A stretch of 39,787 nt of DNA from Ettlia oleoabundans (Eukaryota > Chlorophyta > Chlorophyceae > Chlamydomonadales): contig JAAMXP010000911.1 in NCBI GenBank assembly GCA_019693395.1, forward strand, positions 317-40,103, written 5' to 3'. Both the position numbers and the translations under genes were made by a program. Below the pieces are notes generated by a model. It was not told the origin of the DNA. It was given only the letters and a program-made list of their open reading frames with translations, and did no database searches. Below, one piece after another: positions 1 through 9,811 of this stretch. Every line of letters starts with the position of its first letter. Within the stretch, counting starts at the first letter, position 1.

Positions 1-481
1 GTAAAGGCAGGACAATCAACAGTAGAAAGGGGATAGTTTTGTGACGGCAAACCATCCCGCACGCATCTTACTTGAGCGATGGGCAGAAACTCTAGGTGCT
101 TGAGGAATGGCACAAACATTGTGCTGCCTGATACCCGTCCCTCACAGGGCTGGTACTGCGCCTTTACCTGTACCACCAGGGAGGTACATGTACCTCAATG
201 GTAGCAAAAAATTTGCACGTGGCCCTCGCATTGGGCCTGGGCGTGGGTGTTGGTGTGGGTATGTGCAGGGGCCTATGGCGCAGGGATGCACACAGGCGCA
301 GCCGCACACGGCACCAGCCCTCTGAGTACTTGTTGTAAATGCCGGGCATCCCTGTGTAAAAGCGGCCTTCTTTTCAGCCAACGGGCTGGTGAACTCAACA
401 GCCGAGGAAGGAAACATGCAGACAGCGCAGGCAGCAAGCCGCACGCTGCCCTGCTGCCTCTGATACCGGCTGAAGCACCCG

Positions 482-507
482 CTCTAGAGCAGATCTCTAG
501 AGCAGAT
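482..507. repeat. 13-bp tandem repeat, two copies
   Basis: The unit CTCTAGAGCAGAT occurs at 482-494 and 495-507. It lies downstream of the ParA-like stop codon. Otherwise 1-541 shows no convincing coding potential on either strand. Confidence 0.85.
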
Positions 508-541
508 CTGGCCCCGCTCTGGCACTGGAAAGTGAAGGCTG

Positions 542-3031
542 CTACGACCCGAGGCTTGCCTCAGGTGGCACAAAGTCAGAGGCCAGCGTGTCTCCAATTG
601 ACGCGTAGATGTTGCTGGAAGTGCCCCATGCCACCTTGCCATCGACCATCACGTGCTGCAGGAAAAGCAATACACGGCAAAAAACTTCAGTAAATGAAGG
701 TTGATCAAGTGTTGGGTAGCTTGGCAGGCTGGTAGCGCGAATCAAAGAGCGCGCACAGGCAGTCCAGTGGCAGGCTGGTAGCGCGAATCAAAGAGCGCGC
801 ACAGGCAGTCCAGAAGCTGAGCAGCCACACTGCCAACCGGTGCATGCAAGATCTCAACGTGTAAAGTATCTGGTTGGTAGAGTAAAATCATGTTAGGGAC
901 AGGCAGAAAGGCACCTTGTAACCTAGGACAGGCAGGATGAGCGGTAGGTCAGGTTTGAACTTGAAGCCCTCTGGCGCAAGGTCCTTAGTGAACTCCCGGT
1001 GCCATGAAAACCAAGCTGGCAGCGTCGCTGCAGCAGGTGCAGGGGATACTTTTGCGTGTGTGTTGCACGGGAATGCAGCTGCATCCCAATGACAACAAGA
1101 AGGCTGTGTTGATTGCCTGCGCGCCTGCCGTGTCTGGCCGTGCCACCACCTGGTGCAGCAGCGGTACTGTGCAGGCAGTCCCAGGGCACCCCTGGTGCAA
1201 GCGCAAGCACAACACCTGGCGCCATCTGATTAGCGACAAATCAAGAATGGTAGACCATGATACACATACCCACCTGTGACCATGGAGTGGGTGGAGTTCC
1301 AGGCCATGAAGCTCGCATCCACCACCATCTGAATCGCATCCGAACTGAGCGTCACCACGTGCAGCACAGCCAAGGAACCTCTTCCTTTCTACCTGTCCGT
1401 TACAGCCCGTACTGAGCGCCTGAGCGCTATGGGGCCAGCCACGATGCAGCGGAGATGGAGGAAGCAGCTGGGAGTCCAGGGAGAGCGTTTCAAAACATCA
1501 AAGGGCGACCGTACGGTGGCAATGTTTGCAGCGGTGGCGACATGCGCATTCCAAAATTCAACTGGCAGCCCCCAACACCCGCACACTAACAAGCAACCCG
1601 CTGTCCTTCAGAGTGCTTTGCATCCTGGCACGTGCTGTGTGTGGGTAACTGTGCAGCACGCACCCAAGCGCTGCAGAAATAACTTACTCGGTGCATGATG
1701 TCTGTGTGTGGCCCCAGGTCAAGGAAAATGAAGTGCAGTCCATACTTCTCTTTCAAGCTGCTCAACAGCTTTCCAAAGGCTGTAAGCAGTTGGAAATAAA
1801 AACGCAGGTTGACGCTGGCCATGTCTGGATCTGTTGTTCAGTTGGGTGCAACTGGGCGTGCAGGCTGAACTTGTCATTACAAACCAAAGCCACAGCGGAG
1901 ATGAGGTTAGAAGCAGATCTCGCACCTCCATACACCCGCCCCCGCAGCTGAGTGGGCGAGGCCTGGTTGAAAGAGAGCTCTTGATTGTACGAATCTAGAC
2001 CAGGACTGCCTGGCAGTAGGAGCAGCCGCCCCTGCAAACAATACATCAGTCGTTTGTGAGTGTCCTTTGCAGCAAAGTTAGCGGAGTGCCTCTTAGCTTT
2101 CATACATCATATTGCAGGCTGGTGAGAGAGTGCCGGGTGCCGGCTATGTTGTTGCATGGTGCAACCCACGTTGTATTTCTCCCTATTTACAGTGATAAGG
2201 TCAGGCACATAGCCGGAAATTCCGCCTGTTGAGATCTGGTTGAGCGCCGACTGAAGGTTGTGCTGCGCGTTAAGCTTCTCAAACTGCAATAAACCGGTGG
2301 TAGGACACCGAGAAATCACACACAACCTGTTCCACACCCCCACCTGTGGGCAGCCAGTGAGCAGGAAACAAACAAACAAACAAATAAACAAACAGATTGC
2401 ACGCGTGGCGTAGGTGTTGTTTGTTTGAACGTGACCGTGTGTTAAGGCCCCATACCACACAACTTAAGGGCCACGCACCATGTCGTGCATTGCGCTTAGA
2501 AGGAATGGCTTGACGCCAGATGCAAGGCAGTCGTCCTCAATGTGAGGCATGCGGTAGCCTGTGCCGCTCTCGATGGACGGAGTACGCCTGCAGCAGCGGC
2601 GTGCAATCACCAGGCATGAGTTGTGAGCGGTCATGGGGTATGCGATGGCAGGCTATTTCCTGGCATTAACCAGCCCAGAAACCATGTCAGTGCAAAGGAC
2701 TAACCCCATAAACCTAGCAACCTAGTATCCTCGCTGATAATGTCGCTATCCGTCCAGAAGAGGGACTGATTCATCTGCGCGTCTGCATCAATCATCAACA
2801 CCTTAAAGCCCAAACTGGCCAGTTTGGCTGCGATGCAAGCCGCATGGGTGGACTTGCCTACAGAAAGGGGGCAATGCTGGTGTGCAAGTTGCGGTTCTGT
2901 ACCCAGGCGGTAAGATTGTGTGCGCACAGCGATAGCAAGGCGCACAGGTAGGCAGCAGCGTGTTGTCTACTGCAATGCGCACCCACGCCTCCTTTGTGAT
3001 TGTATGTTGCGTTGGTGATGCATCCATTCAT
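542..3031 (-). CDS. ParA/MinD-type P-loop ATPase, multi-exon
   Basis: Deviant Walker A ATPase of the ParA/MinD/Soj class, which in bacteria moves DNA or protein cargo; the algal role is unknown. The start ATG at 3031 puts KGGVGKST about residues 14-21, as expected near the N-terminus. Exons read by phase: 2983-3031, 2722-2857, 2479-2587, 2170-2283, 1926-2031, 1688-1824, about 1274-1372, 923-1015, one uncertain exon near 770-890, and 542-655 with the stop. The first intron cuts the P-loop (KGGVG/KST). Next come the switch-like motif VLMIDADAQMNQSLFW, then LLLLPGSPGLDSYNQELS, then a Walker B-like HFIFLDLGPHTDIMHR, then SSDAIQMVVDASFM. This order matches ParA family proteins. The acceptor of the exon near 1372 does not fit in phase with the exon before it, and the last junctions are disturbed by a 46-bp tandem duplication. 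An in-frame upstream extension to 3100 lacks support. Family assignment is solid; the exact protein is not. Confidence 0.8.
722..813. repeat. perfect 46-bp tandem duplication
   Basis: Positions 722-767 and 768-813 are identical and directly adjacent. The unit is not a multiple of three. It lies in the 3' part of the ParA-like gene, where one copy could code in minus sense, so it either sits in an intron or shifts the frame of the penultimate exon. It could be a recent slippage duplication or an assembly artefact. Confidence 0.95.
2367..2396. repeat. AAAC-type simple repeat in intron
   Basis: A run of about seven AAAC-like tetranucleotides lies between the third and fourth ParA exons. It is a simple microsatellite with no other visible role. 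Confidence 0.85.
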
Positions 3032-4520
3032 GGGGTCCACTTGTGCGCGGTGCTCGCGCCCACGACAGGGTTGCGCACTGCGGGCGCCCGCACTCGACAT
3101 TGAAGCTGCTTCCAGTAGGCAGAAACGAACAGGCCGAGCGTCATATCACGAATAGCCACAGATATACGCGCTGGCATGTAGCTGTGCTTCCTTGCGTTGC
3201 CGCAAGCTGCCACTGCTGGGCGGCGGCAGATTGTTATCAGCCATGCACACATGCACTCTGCGGCAAACTCTCGCTACCGGACATTGCATCCTACAAAGCA
3301 CCCGCAACATCTGCTACTCGAAAACGCCTTCGTATGGCCCTCCGGCCTTCCCGCTCGATTAGGATCACTCGCTTCACCTGATGGCCGGCGCGCAGGGCCG
3401 CGGCAACCTGGCTGGCAGGTAACAGTAAGGATCAGAGTAGATCGAGAGTTGTAAAGCACCTAACTGGAATGTTGCTTCTGCCACCGTGGCCTCCACATCA
3501 CGGAGAAACCCCCCATGGATCCCAGGCAAGTCGATATAGCAACAATATCAAGTATGCTTGAAATGCAAGGGACGTCGTGCGGCACTTGCTCCTCAGCCCC
3601 AAAGCGGCGGAGCAGCAGGGAAGCACAACCAGTCATGCAAGCAATTACTAGCTTAAGGGAAGGGCAGCAACATGCGAAATGAACTAGGCAGGAAAATTCT
3701 TGAGCGTCGAACGCCGCACAGCGGCTGACAGCCTGGCTGAGCGGCAATCTGCCGCCTCCAAGCTTAAAGCCCATATGGGGGCGGCAGCATCGGACACGGA
3801 CTGCTTCTGTGATTAGCATAAACTATCAAGATTGCACCCCGAAACAAAGCACCTTCCATCTCATTCCAGAGGCGGCATTCACCCGCATGGCACCTCCGGC
3901 ACCCGCAGCACATGCGGCACCTCTGCATGGCATCCTCCGTGCCAGCTATAGCAGTAGCTACTGCCTCCAGGCCTTTACGCCTTGCGTCAGCATGCATGGT
4001 GTTGTTGGGCTGGTGACAGCTCGGTGGCCTGGGCCCGTAGGGCGCAAGGCTACCGAACAGGCCGCACCAAAAGCCTGGAACAAGTGTGTGGGTCAAATAA
4101 TGAAGGTAATGCACAGCATGCAAAGCAGGACATGCAGCGGTCCAGTGGCCTGCCACACCTAGCGAATGGCTTCCTGGCTGCGTTCATCTCGCTGGTTGCA
4201 CATGCTCGCACATTCGCACTGTGCTGATCACCGCAGCTTAGGTTTGAGGTTGGGTGGGACTAAAGGTGGAGCAAGCGGCGGGGTGCCCGGCAGAGCCCAC
4301 TACCACCAGAAGTCAGGCGCGCAGTGGTCACGGTGGCGCACGCAAGGGTGGGACGAACTGCACATCGGCAAGATCGTCAGCATATAGTTTTGACATCCCA
4401 ATAGCCCCATTTCATCAGGCAGATCTGCTCTGCCCGCTGTCGTCAACAGCTGGACGGCTGGATTGCTGCCCCATGCTCAAGATGAGCCCAAACCTTTGTT
4501 CTGCTTCCATTCCAGCTTCT
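3032..4520. other. about 1.5 kb without an assignable gene
   Basis: This stretch lies between the 5' end of the ParA-like gene and the LigB-like gene, which diverge from it, so it should hold both promoters. Minus-strand patches look weakly coding: about 3950-4035 (ADARRKGLEAVATAIAGTED) and about 3330-3420 (VAAALRAGHQVKRVILIERE). I could not join them into one frame with valid splice sites, and I recognise no family. They may be remnants of a decayed gene or chance open frames. Confidence 0.4.
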
Positions 4521-6536
4521 ATGAGCCTTCCAAGTCGAGCTTTGCTGCTCGTAGCCGCTGCTACGGCCCTCCTCGCGCAGCTATGCCGCGCCTCTCTTGT
4601 GGCCGCTGCAATTTTCCCTCACGGCGACATTGCATGGCGACCAGAGGGCAAAGGGCTGAACGCCACACAGCTGGACCAGGCCAAGGCGCTGCAGGCGGCC
4701 GCCTACAAAGCAGGGTGCCAGGTGGCGGCGGCAGCGCCAGACCTCGTTCTCCTGACCACTCCCCACGGCATCGCCGACCTGGATGCCTTTGCCTTCTTCC
4801 TCAACCTAGCAGCAGCAGGCTGCATGCCTTCTAATCGACCGGCACATGGCGACCTGCACCAGTTCTTAGAGCAGGCGCCTGCGAGCAGATCAGCTGCCCC
4901 GCCCTCCTGCGTCAGTATCAGCGTCGATTTCAACGTCACGATGGCACTCCTGAAGTACCTGCAAGACAGGTGGGGTGCTTCAAATGCTATGAATGGTGCA
5001 ACTACTATGTTAAATGGTGCGCCTTGCAGTGTACAGGTACACTGGCAACGCAGCAGAAGACTGATGACACCTTGGGTGCATGAACTGCTGGAATGCGGCA
5101 AGATCAACCCTCTTGTAAGAATCTCCAAGGAACCTGCAGCTGCCTGGCGCCATCTAAATCAACCCACGGGGCTTGGTTGCTTGCATGCTGTTTCCAGGAC
5201 TTTCAAGCGAACCATCGGGCTGAGCGGCTTTGGGCCACCAGGCGAAGCTGGCATGCAGTTTCCCCTGGGATGGGGCGAGGTCATCCCCATCAGCTTCCTA
5301 CCAGGTGCATTATCTAACAGCTGCAAGGAGTAGCCTCTACGCCCCACCAGTTCTAGCATCCTCCAGTGCCCCAACCAGGCATTTGACAAATGCCCGGCTG
5401 GAAGCCTGCCCAGTTCTGTTTCGTGGCTAGCAAAGTGCCGGCCCAATTGATTTTGCTCTCAACACTATTGTAGATGAGCTGCGGAGTGCTGCCACCTTCA
5501 TCCTGCTGTCTATGCCCAGCAGGCGATACACAGAGGCGGCCAGGATGGTAAGCTGCCTGGCACTGGCCACTGCACCGCTCCCCTGCCCCCAGCCAGGCAG
5601 CCAGGCAGCCTGTCTGCTTGCAGCATGGCAGCTTGTCTGCTCACCGCATCATCCGAGCACAATGGCTGCTGCACATGCAACCCTCAAGCTGCCATGGCGC
5701 AATGTTCATGGTAGCCAGGCTATAGCCTCTCCGAGCGTTCATGGCCCTTATCACGCTCTTGGCTCACAGCGTGCCTGACACGTTTCCGCAGCATTCCATT
5801 GTTGCTGCCCACCAGGTGCCAGAGATGATTGATTTAGGGGGCGCACTGTTCGACTTTTTGGAGGGCCTGCCCCAGCGGGTAGCGCTGGTGGTCAGTGGGG
5901 ATCTGGCACACACCCATGCAGCGGTACGCCATTGATGCACTGGGGTATCCCAAGGGTGGGCAGCAGCACCACTGTATGCATGCACCTCGTACAGAGAGCC
6001 TGCGATGGTCTGCCGCTTATCTGTATCCATGCACAGGTATGGTGTTTGCGATTAGACCTAGTGTTGCTGGTCTGCCTGTCCTGCCCTGGTCTGGTGTGCA
6101 GGATGGACCCTATGGGTTTTCTGAAGATGCGGCGCCCTTCGATGCTGCCATTGGGAACTGGGTGGAAAGTTTGGAGTCACGCTTCCTTCTTGAAGAAGCA
6201 CGGCGACATGCCGACGGCGCCAAGAGCTGCGGCTTCACTGGCTTTGCGCTGCTGCATGGGATCCTGGCACGGGCCGCTACGAGCCAAGCAGCGCGGCGAA
6301 GCAGCCTGGAACTGGAAACAAGCACAGGCGGCACCAGCGGCAGTGGCAGCGGCAATTGCAAACTCTGGGGTGGGTTGGGTGACAGTGGGCCTAGTAGCAT
6401 CAGATGCATTGGGGCAAACAATGGAGTTGGCCTGGAGGACTACTGGCGCAGCCAACTGCTTGCGATGCACCATCCCACCTATTATGGCATGGCAGTTGCG
6501 ACAATGCAGCGCACGTCTGCTGCCCAGCACCATTAG
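4521..6536 (+). CDS. class III extradiol dioxygenase (LigB)-like secretory protein
   Basis: Five exons keep phase throughout: 4521-4969, 5198-5304, 5474-5547, 5816-5923 and 6102-6536 (390 aa). Residues 1-24 look like a signal peptide (basic start, Leu/Ala core, ending LCRA). The mature part opens with AAIFPHGD (H34) and PDLVLLTTPHGIADLD (H82), followed by GLSGFGPPGEAG, FPLGWGEVIP, FILLSMPSRRY and VVSGDLAHTH (H242, H244). These spacings fit the LigB fold of class III extradiol ring-cleavage dioxygenases and the related Memo family, where two N-terminal histidines bind metal and a later histidine is catalytic. The protein ends ...HPTYYGMAVATM, as in eukaryotic members. A Ser/Gly-rich insert lies at about residues 320-340. 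An upstream in-frame ATG at 4473 is possible, but 4521 gives the cleaner signal peptide. The substrate is unknown; the real activity could be Memo-like rather than ring cleavage. Confidence 0.75.
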
Positions 6537-6920
6537 TACTTGTACTTCACAAGCCAGTTCGACACTGTCAGCTGGCATAAGGGTTCCATGTGACCAGCAC
6601 AAAACAAAACGCATAGCACCAACGGCAGAGAGCATGCTAGGAAACCCAGGCAGCGCTTTACTGCCTTGTGTCATTTCAGGCTATGAGGCTTACGATATAT
6701 AGAAACCACAAAGATTTCATTAGTTCACCAAATGTGCAGTGTAGTCCATTCCAGGCTCATTTCGTAGGTATGCAGATAGGTAGTTGAATGAAGGTACAGC
6801 CAGCAGCAGCTTGAGATAATGTACAGAGCCTGAGTTGGCACCAAATGAATCACAAAGCAAACACAGCTCCCGATGAATGAGGGGTCAATATAGGGCGGCT
6901 ATACAAATACAGGGCAGTGG
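6537..6920. other. convergent intergenic spacer
   Basis: This stretch lies between the stop codons of the LigB-like gene (plus) and the mitochondrial carrier (minus). I see no open frame with recognisable content. It presumably holds both 3' UTRs. Confidence 0.5.
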
Positions 6921-8878
6921 TTATAGCAGCTTGTGAGCCGCGTTGTATGCCGTAAAAATGACGCCATTGACAAGAAATGCGCGGCTCAGGGTTGTGGTCA
7001 AGCCACGAAAAAAAACTTGGCTCCCTTCTGCCAGGTAGCTGAGCCGCATGCAGTGCAGCCAGCCTGCACAGCAGATGATGCAGTAAGAGGATGAGATCAT
7101 GGGCACACAGGGTTGTAGTTGCCGGTGCCGTGCCATCCCCTTCGGTCACCCCAAAAACAGATGCTCAAGGGACGCAGCAAGCGCGACCTGGGTGAGTGGC
7201 ACATTAGTCACGCCTTTAAATCGGAATTGGAGCTGTTTGCAGCTGCAGCACCCAGCACGCTGGAACATAATGCACTGAGCAGCCGCAGCCCATCTCAAAA
7301 CTACGCACCCATCTCAACACTAAGCTACACACAGCAAAATACAAGCGAGTCTTACCTTTGTATGGCGACCGTGAGGCGGCGGCTGCTTGCAAGCGGGTCT
7401 TCACCACGTCAAAGGGATACACGCTGAACCAGCTAACAGCTCCTGCCACTCCGCCTGCCGCCCACAACGCCAATGCACTGCCACTGCCGCTTGCTCTGCT
7501 GCCAGGCTCCAGTAACTCCCTGCATGAACATTGATAGCGGCAATTTTCATGGGCACGTTGGGGGTTGCCTGGCAAAAGAGTTGTTCCTCGCCAGTCAGGT
7601 GCCAAAAACTGCAGTGGTTGGCATGCCGCTCCCAAATGCAACGCCGTGCTCAACCACTACATGCCAGGCGCAGCGAGATTATTCCCACCTGGCAGCCTCA
7701 TACGCTGCAAAGTAAACGCCGTGGCTGGGAAAATCTCGGATGCAGGTGATGGCTGTGCCGCGATACAAGCCTGCAAGCTAGCAGCAGAGGCAGGCATGGT
7801 GCACCAAGCTGAGATCATCACAACTGCCAGGCAGCACTCTGAGGCTTAACCTGTACAAGCTGCAATGTTGGCGCATCAATCTTTGCTGGGTGGCTCCATG
7901 GCATGCTAGCTGACTGCAAACGCGTGTTGTGGGGTCGAATTGTCCGCAGGTGCGCAGGGATGGTTAGTTTATGCAGAGCTGACCGCACCTGGCAACCCCT
8001 CTCTCCGAAGTACGTTGGCCAACAGCGCAAGTGGGCCAACGTAGCCTGGCGCCCCTGGCACGGCTGTTTGCAGCTGCAGCCTGATCTTCAGCAAATCCAC
8101 CGGCACCACCACCGCCTGCAGCAAGAAACGCCTACGTATTGTCAACTTCCAGCGATCGAAACGTGAGGGACAAAGTACCAGTAAGGAGGGCTCGCATGCG
8201 GCTGCATCCTAAACCTTGTGTGCATGCATCCCCTGCTGCTTGGCGCACCGTCTGGACAGCCCCAGCGAAGCAGCCTGCCCAAAACACTTGCGACAGTGAT
8301 AATACAGTCCCAGTTTGACCATCTGTCAGGTAGCGGGCAGCGGTGCCGTATGCTTGGAAGACAACCGCATTCTGTTGGGCAGAGGGGAATGGCCGGCATA
8401 CGCGCTTGTCAGCAGACGTGCACACACAACTGAGTCATAGCATGCGCGGCCCGGGCACAGTGTGGCATAGGCGTCGCCGCAAACAGTGTATGTGCAGCAA
8501 AGGGACGCGTTTCTACTGACCTGCAATGCCGCGGTGCAAAGCGGGTAGCCCATGCCTCGGAACAGGGATCGAGCTCCCTCCGCCGCAAGGATAGCCCGAG
8601 CGAACTGGCGCACCCCTGCGGCAGCAGCACCCGGCTGCTGCTGTCGAATCCTGATTGTGTCCAAAGGCTGCCCAGCTATCACCCCGCATGCGCCGCCAAT
8701 GCCACCTGCAGCAGGTTGGACAAACTCAAGAGCGGCAAACGTGTTGGCAGTGGCGGTGGTCAGGGGGTCGGCAGCTGACAGGCGCAGCACCGCTCCGCCT
8801 TCTGCGCTGTCGGCCCTGCTCCCGCAATCGCAAACAACGTGCTGCACCTGCAAGGAAGTCTCGGACACTGGCGCTCAT
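6921..8878 (-). CDS. mitochondrial carrier family (SLC25) protein
   Basis: Seven exons keep phase: 8848-8878, 8521-8705, 8249-8371, 7989-8115, 7689-7770, 7356-7519 and 6921-7063 (284 aa, near the usual 300). Three carrier repeats are complete. Repeat 1 has GQPLDTIRIRQQQ then LFRGMGYPL; repeat 2 has VPVDLLKIRLQLQ then LYRGTAITCIRDFPSHGVYF; repeat 3 has VYPFDVVKTRLQ then FFRGLTTTLSRAFLVNG. These are the P-x-D/E-x-x-K/R signatures of SLC25 inner-membrane exchangers with six transmembrane helices. The start ATG at 8878 gives MSASVRDFLAGGIGG, the short lead expected before helix 1. The repeat 1 and 2 motifs recall the basic amino acid/carnitine group (SLC25A20/29/45/47/48, plant BAC/BOU), but the substrate cannot be read with certainty. 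Confidence 0.88.
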
Positions 8879-9117
8879 TTGAAGCGCTGCTGGCTCAAGT
8901 CCCTCCTCCATTTTTGGGTCACAGACTTTGAGAACAAGCGCCGAAACTTGGTGGCAATACTACACTTCTGCTCGACATCCCCTGGAGCCATTCCATGAAG
9001 GGCGTCACAAAAAACAGCTGGCACAGCAGTCTCAGCATGTCGCTTTCTCCTTGATCTACGCACCCACTCTGCTTGTTGGCAATCTTAGCTGAGTGGCGGC
9101 AGCTAATTGGGTCTTAC

Positions 9118-9513
9118 CTGAGCCTTTGGAGGTTACAGGGTTGCCATTCTCGGAGGGTTTGCAGGCCTGTTTGATTACAAACAGGCTTTTCACCGAGACA
9201 GTGCGCCTTGGACACCCCACAAGATCAGCCAAAGGTGCTTCGACAATGCGGTATTGTACACTCACAGCACTGCCGCCGCTTGCAGTGCGGCGCTTCCTTC
9301 CCCAGCAGTTGCCACCTCGCATGCACACTCTTTGATGTCACCACTTGTTGCCATGGTTGGCTCATCCAACCATTCCCTGGATGCCTGGCCGGCATGCCGC
9401 AAGCACCTCGTGAGCTCGCTGGCCTGGAGCACAGCCAGCCTTGGTAGGCCAAGCTGTTGCATCTGGTGCAGCAGGTGCCTCCCGAGGAGCGAAGCCAGGG
9501 GTATAAGACGCAA
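9118..9513 (-). CDS. unidentified coding stretch, minus strand
   Basis: A long minus-strand reading (about 9280-9513) gives LGLPRLAVLQASELTRCLRH and SREWLDEPTMATSGDIKEC, which looks amphipathic and protein-like. It ends at a possible GTGAGT donor near 9278. A second patch (9118-9280) gives VQYRIVEAPLADLVGCP and SLFVIKQACKPSENGNPVTS before a GTAAGA donor at 9117. The patches lie in different frames and I could not find a start or an end. They lie between the carrier promoter and the MYND gene. The family is not recognised; they could be exons of a small gene or a chance open region. Confidence 0.3.
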
Positions 9514-9811
9514 CTAGAAGCACACAGGGCTCCCGAGCAGGCACTCAGGGATGCAGAAGGTGCAGAGGTATGTGTAACCGAGCACCCGGTACATGCCAGC
9601 AGCATGCACGCCAGGAACCGTCCAGCAGGCGGGTTGCACGAGCCCGCTGCATCTGCCTTGGTTTGCACCAGGCGGGTTATACCAGCTCCCTGCCTTCTTG
9701 ACCACACAATGAACAACAAGTGCTTCTGAAGGCTAGTGTCTAATTAGTCTAATCCTTCGCACACAGCTCATCGGCCTGCGCGCACTGGGACTGCCTGCCT
9801 AGCCTTGTACC

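Noticed and set aside
3460..3819. 119-codon minus-strand open frame
   Set aside because: No family motif, no splice partners, Cys-rich composition typical of a chance frame.
8521..8868. Carrier gene starting at 8868 with a 48-residue leader
   Set aside because: The codon there is GTG, and the leader is explained by an intron. A short first exon with ATG at 8878 joins in phase to give a normal carrier N-terminus.
9225..9719. 164-codon minus-strand frame rich in Cys/Ser
   Set aside because: Composition is low-complexity and conflicts with the better-looking alternative frame at 9280-9513.
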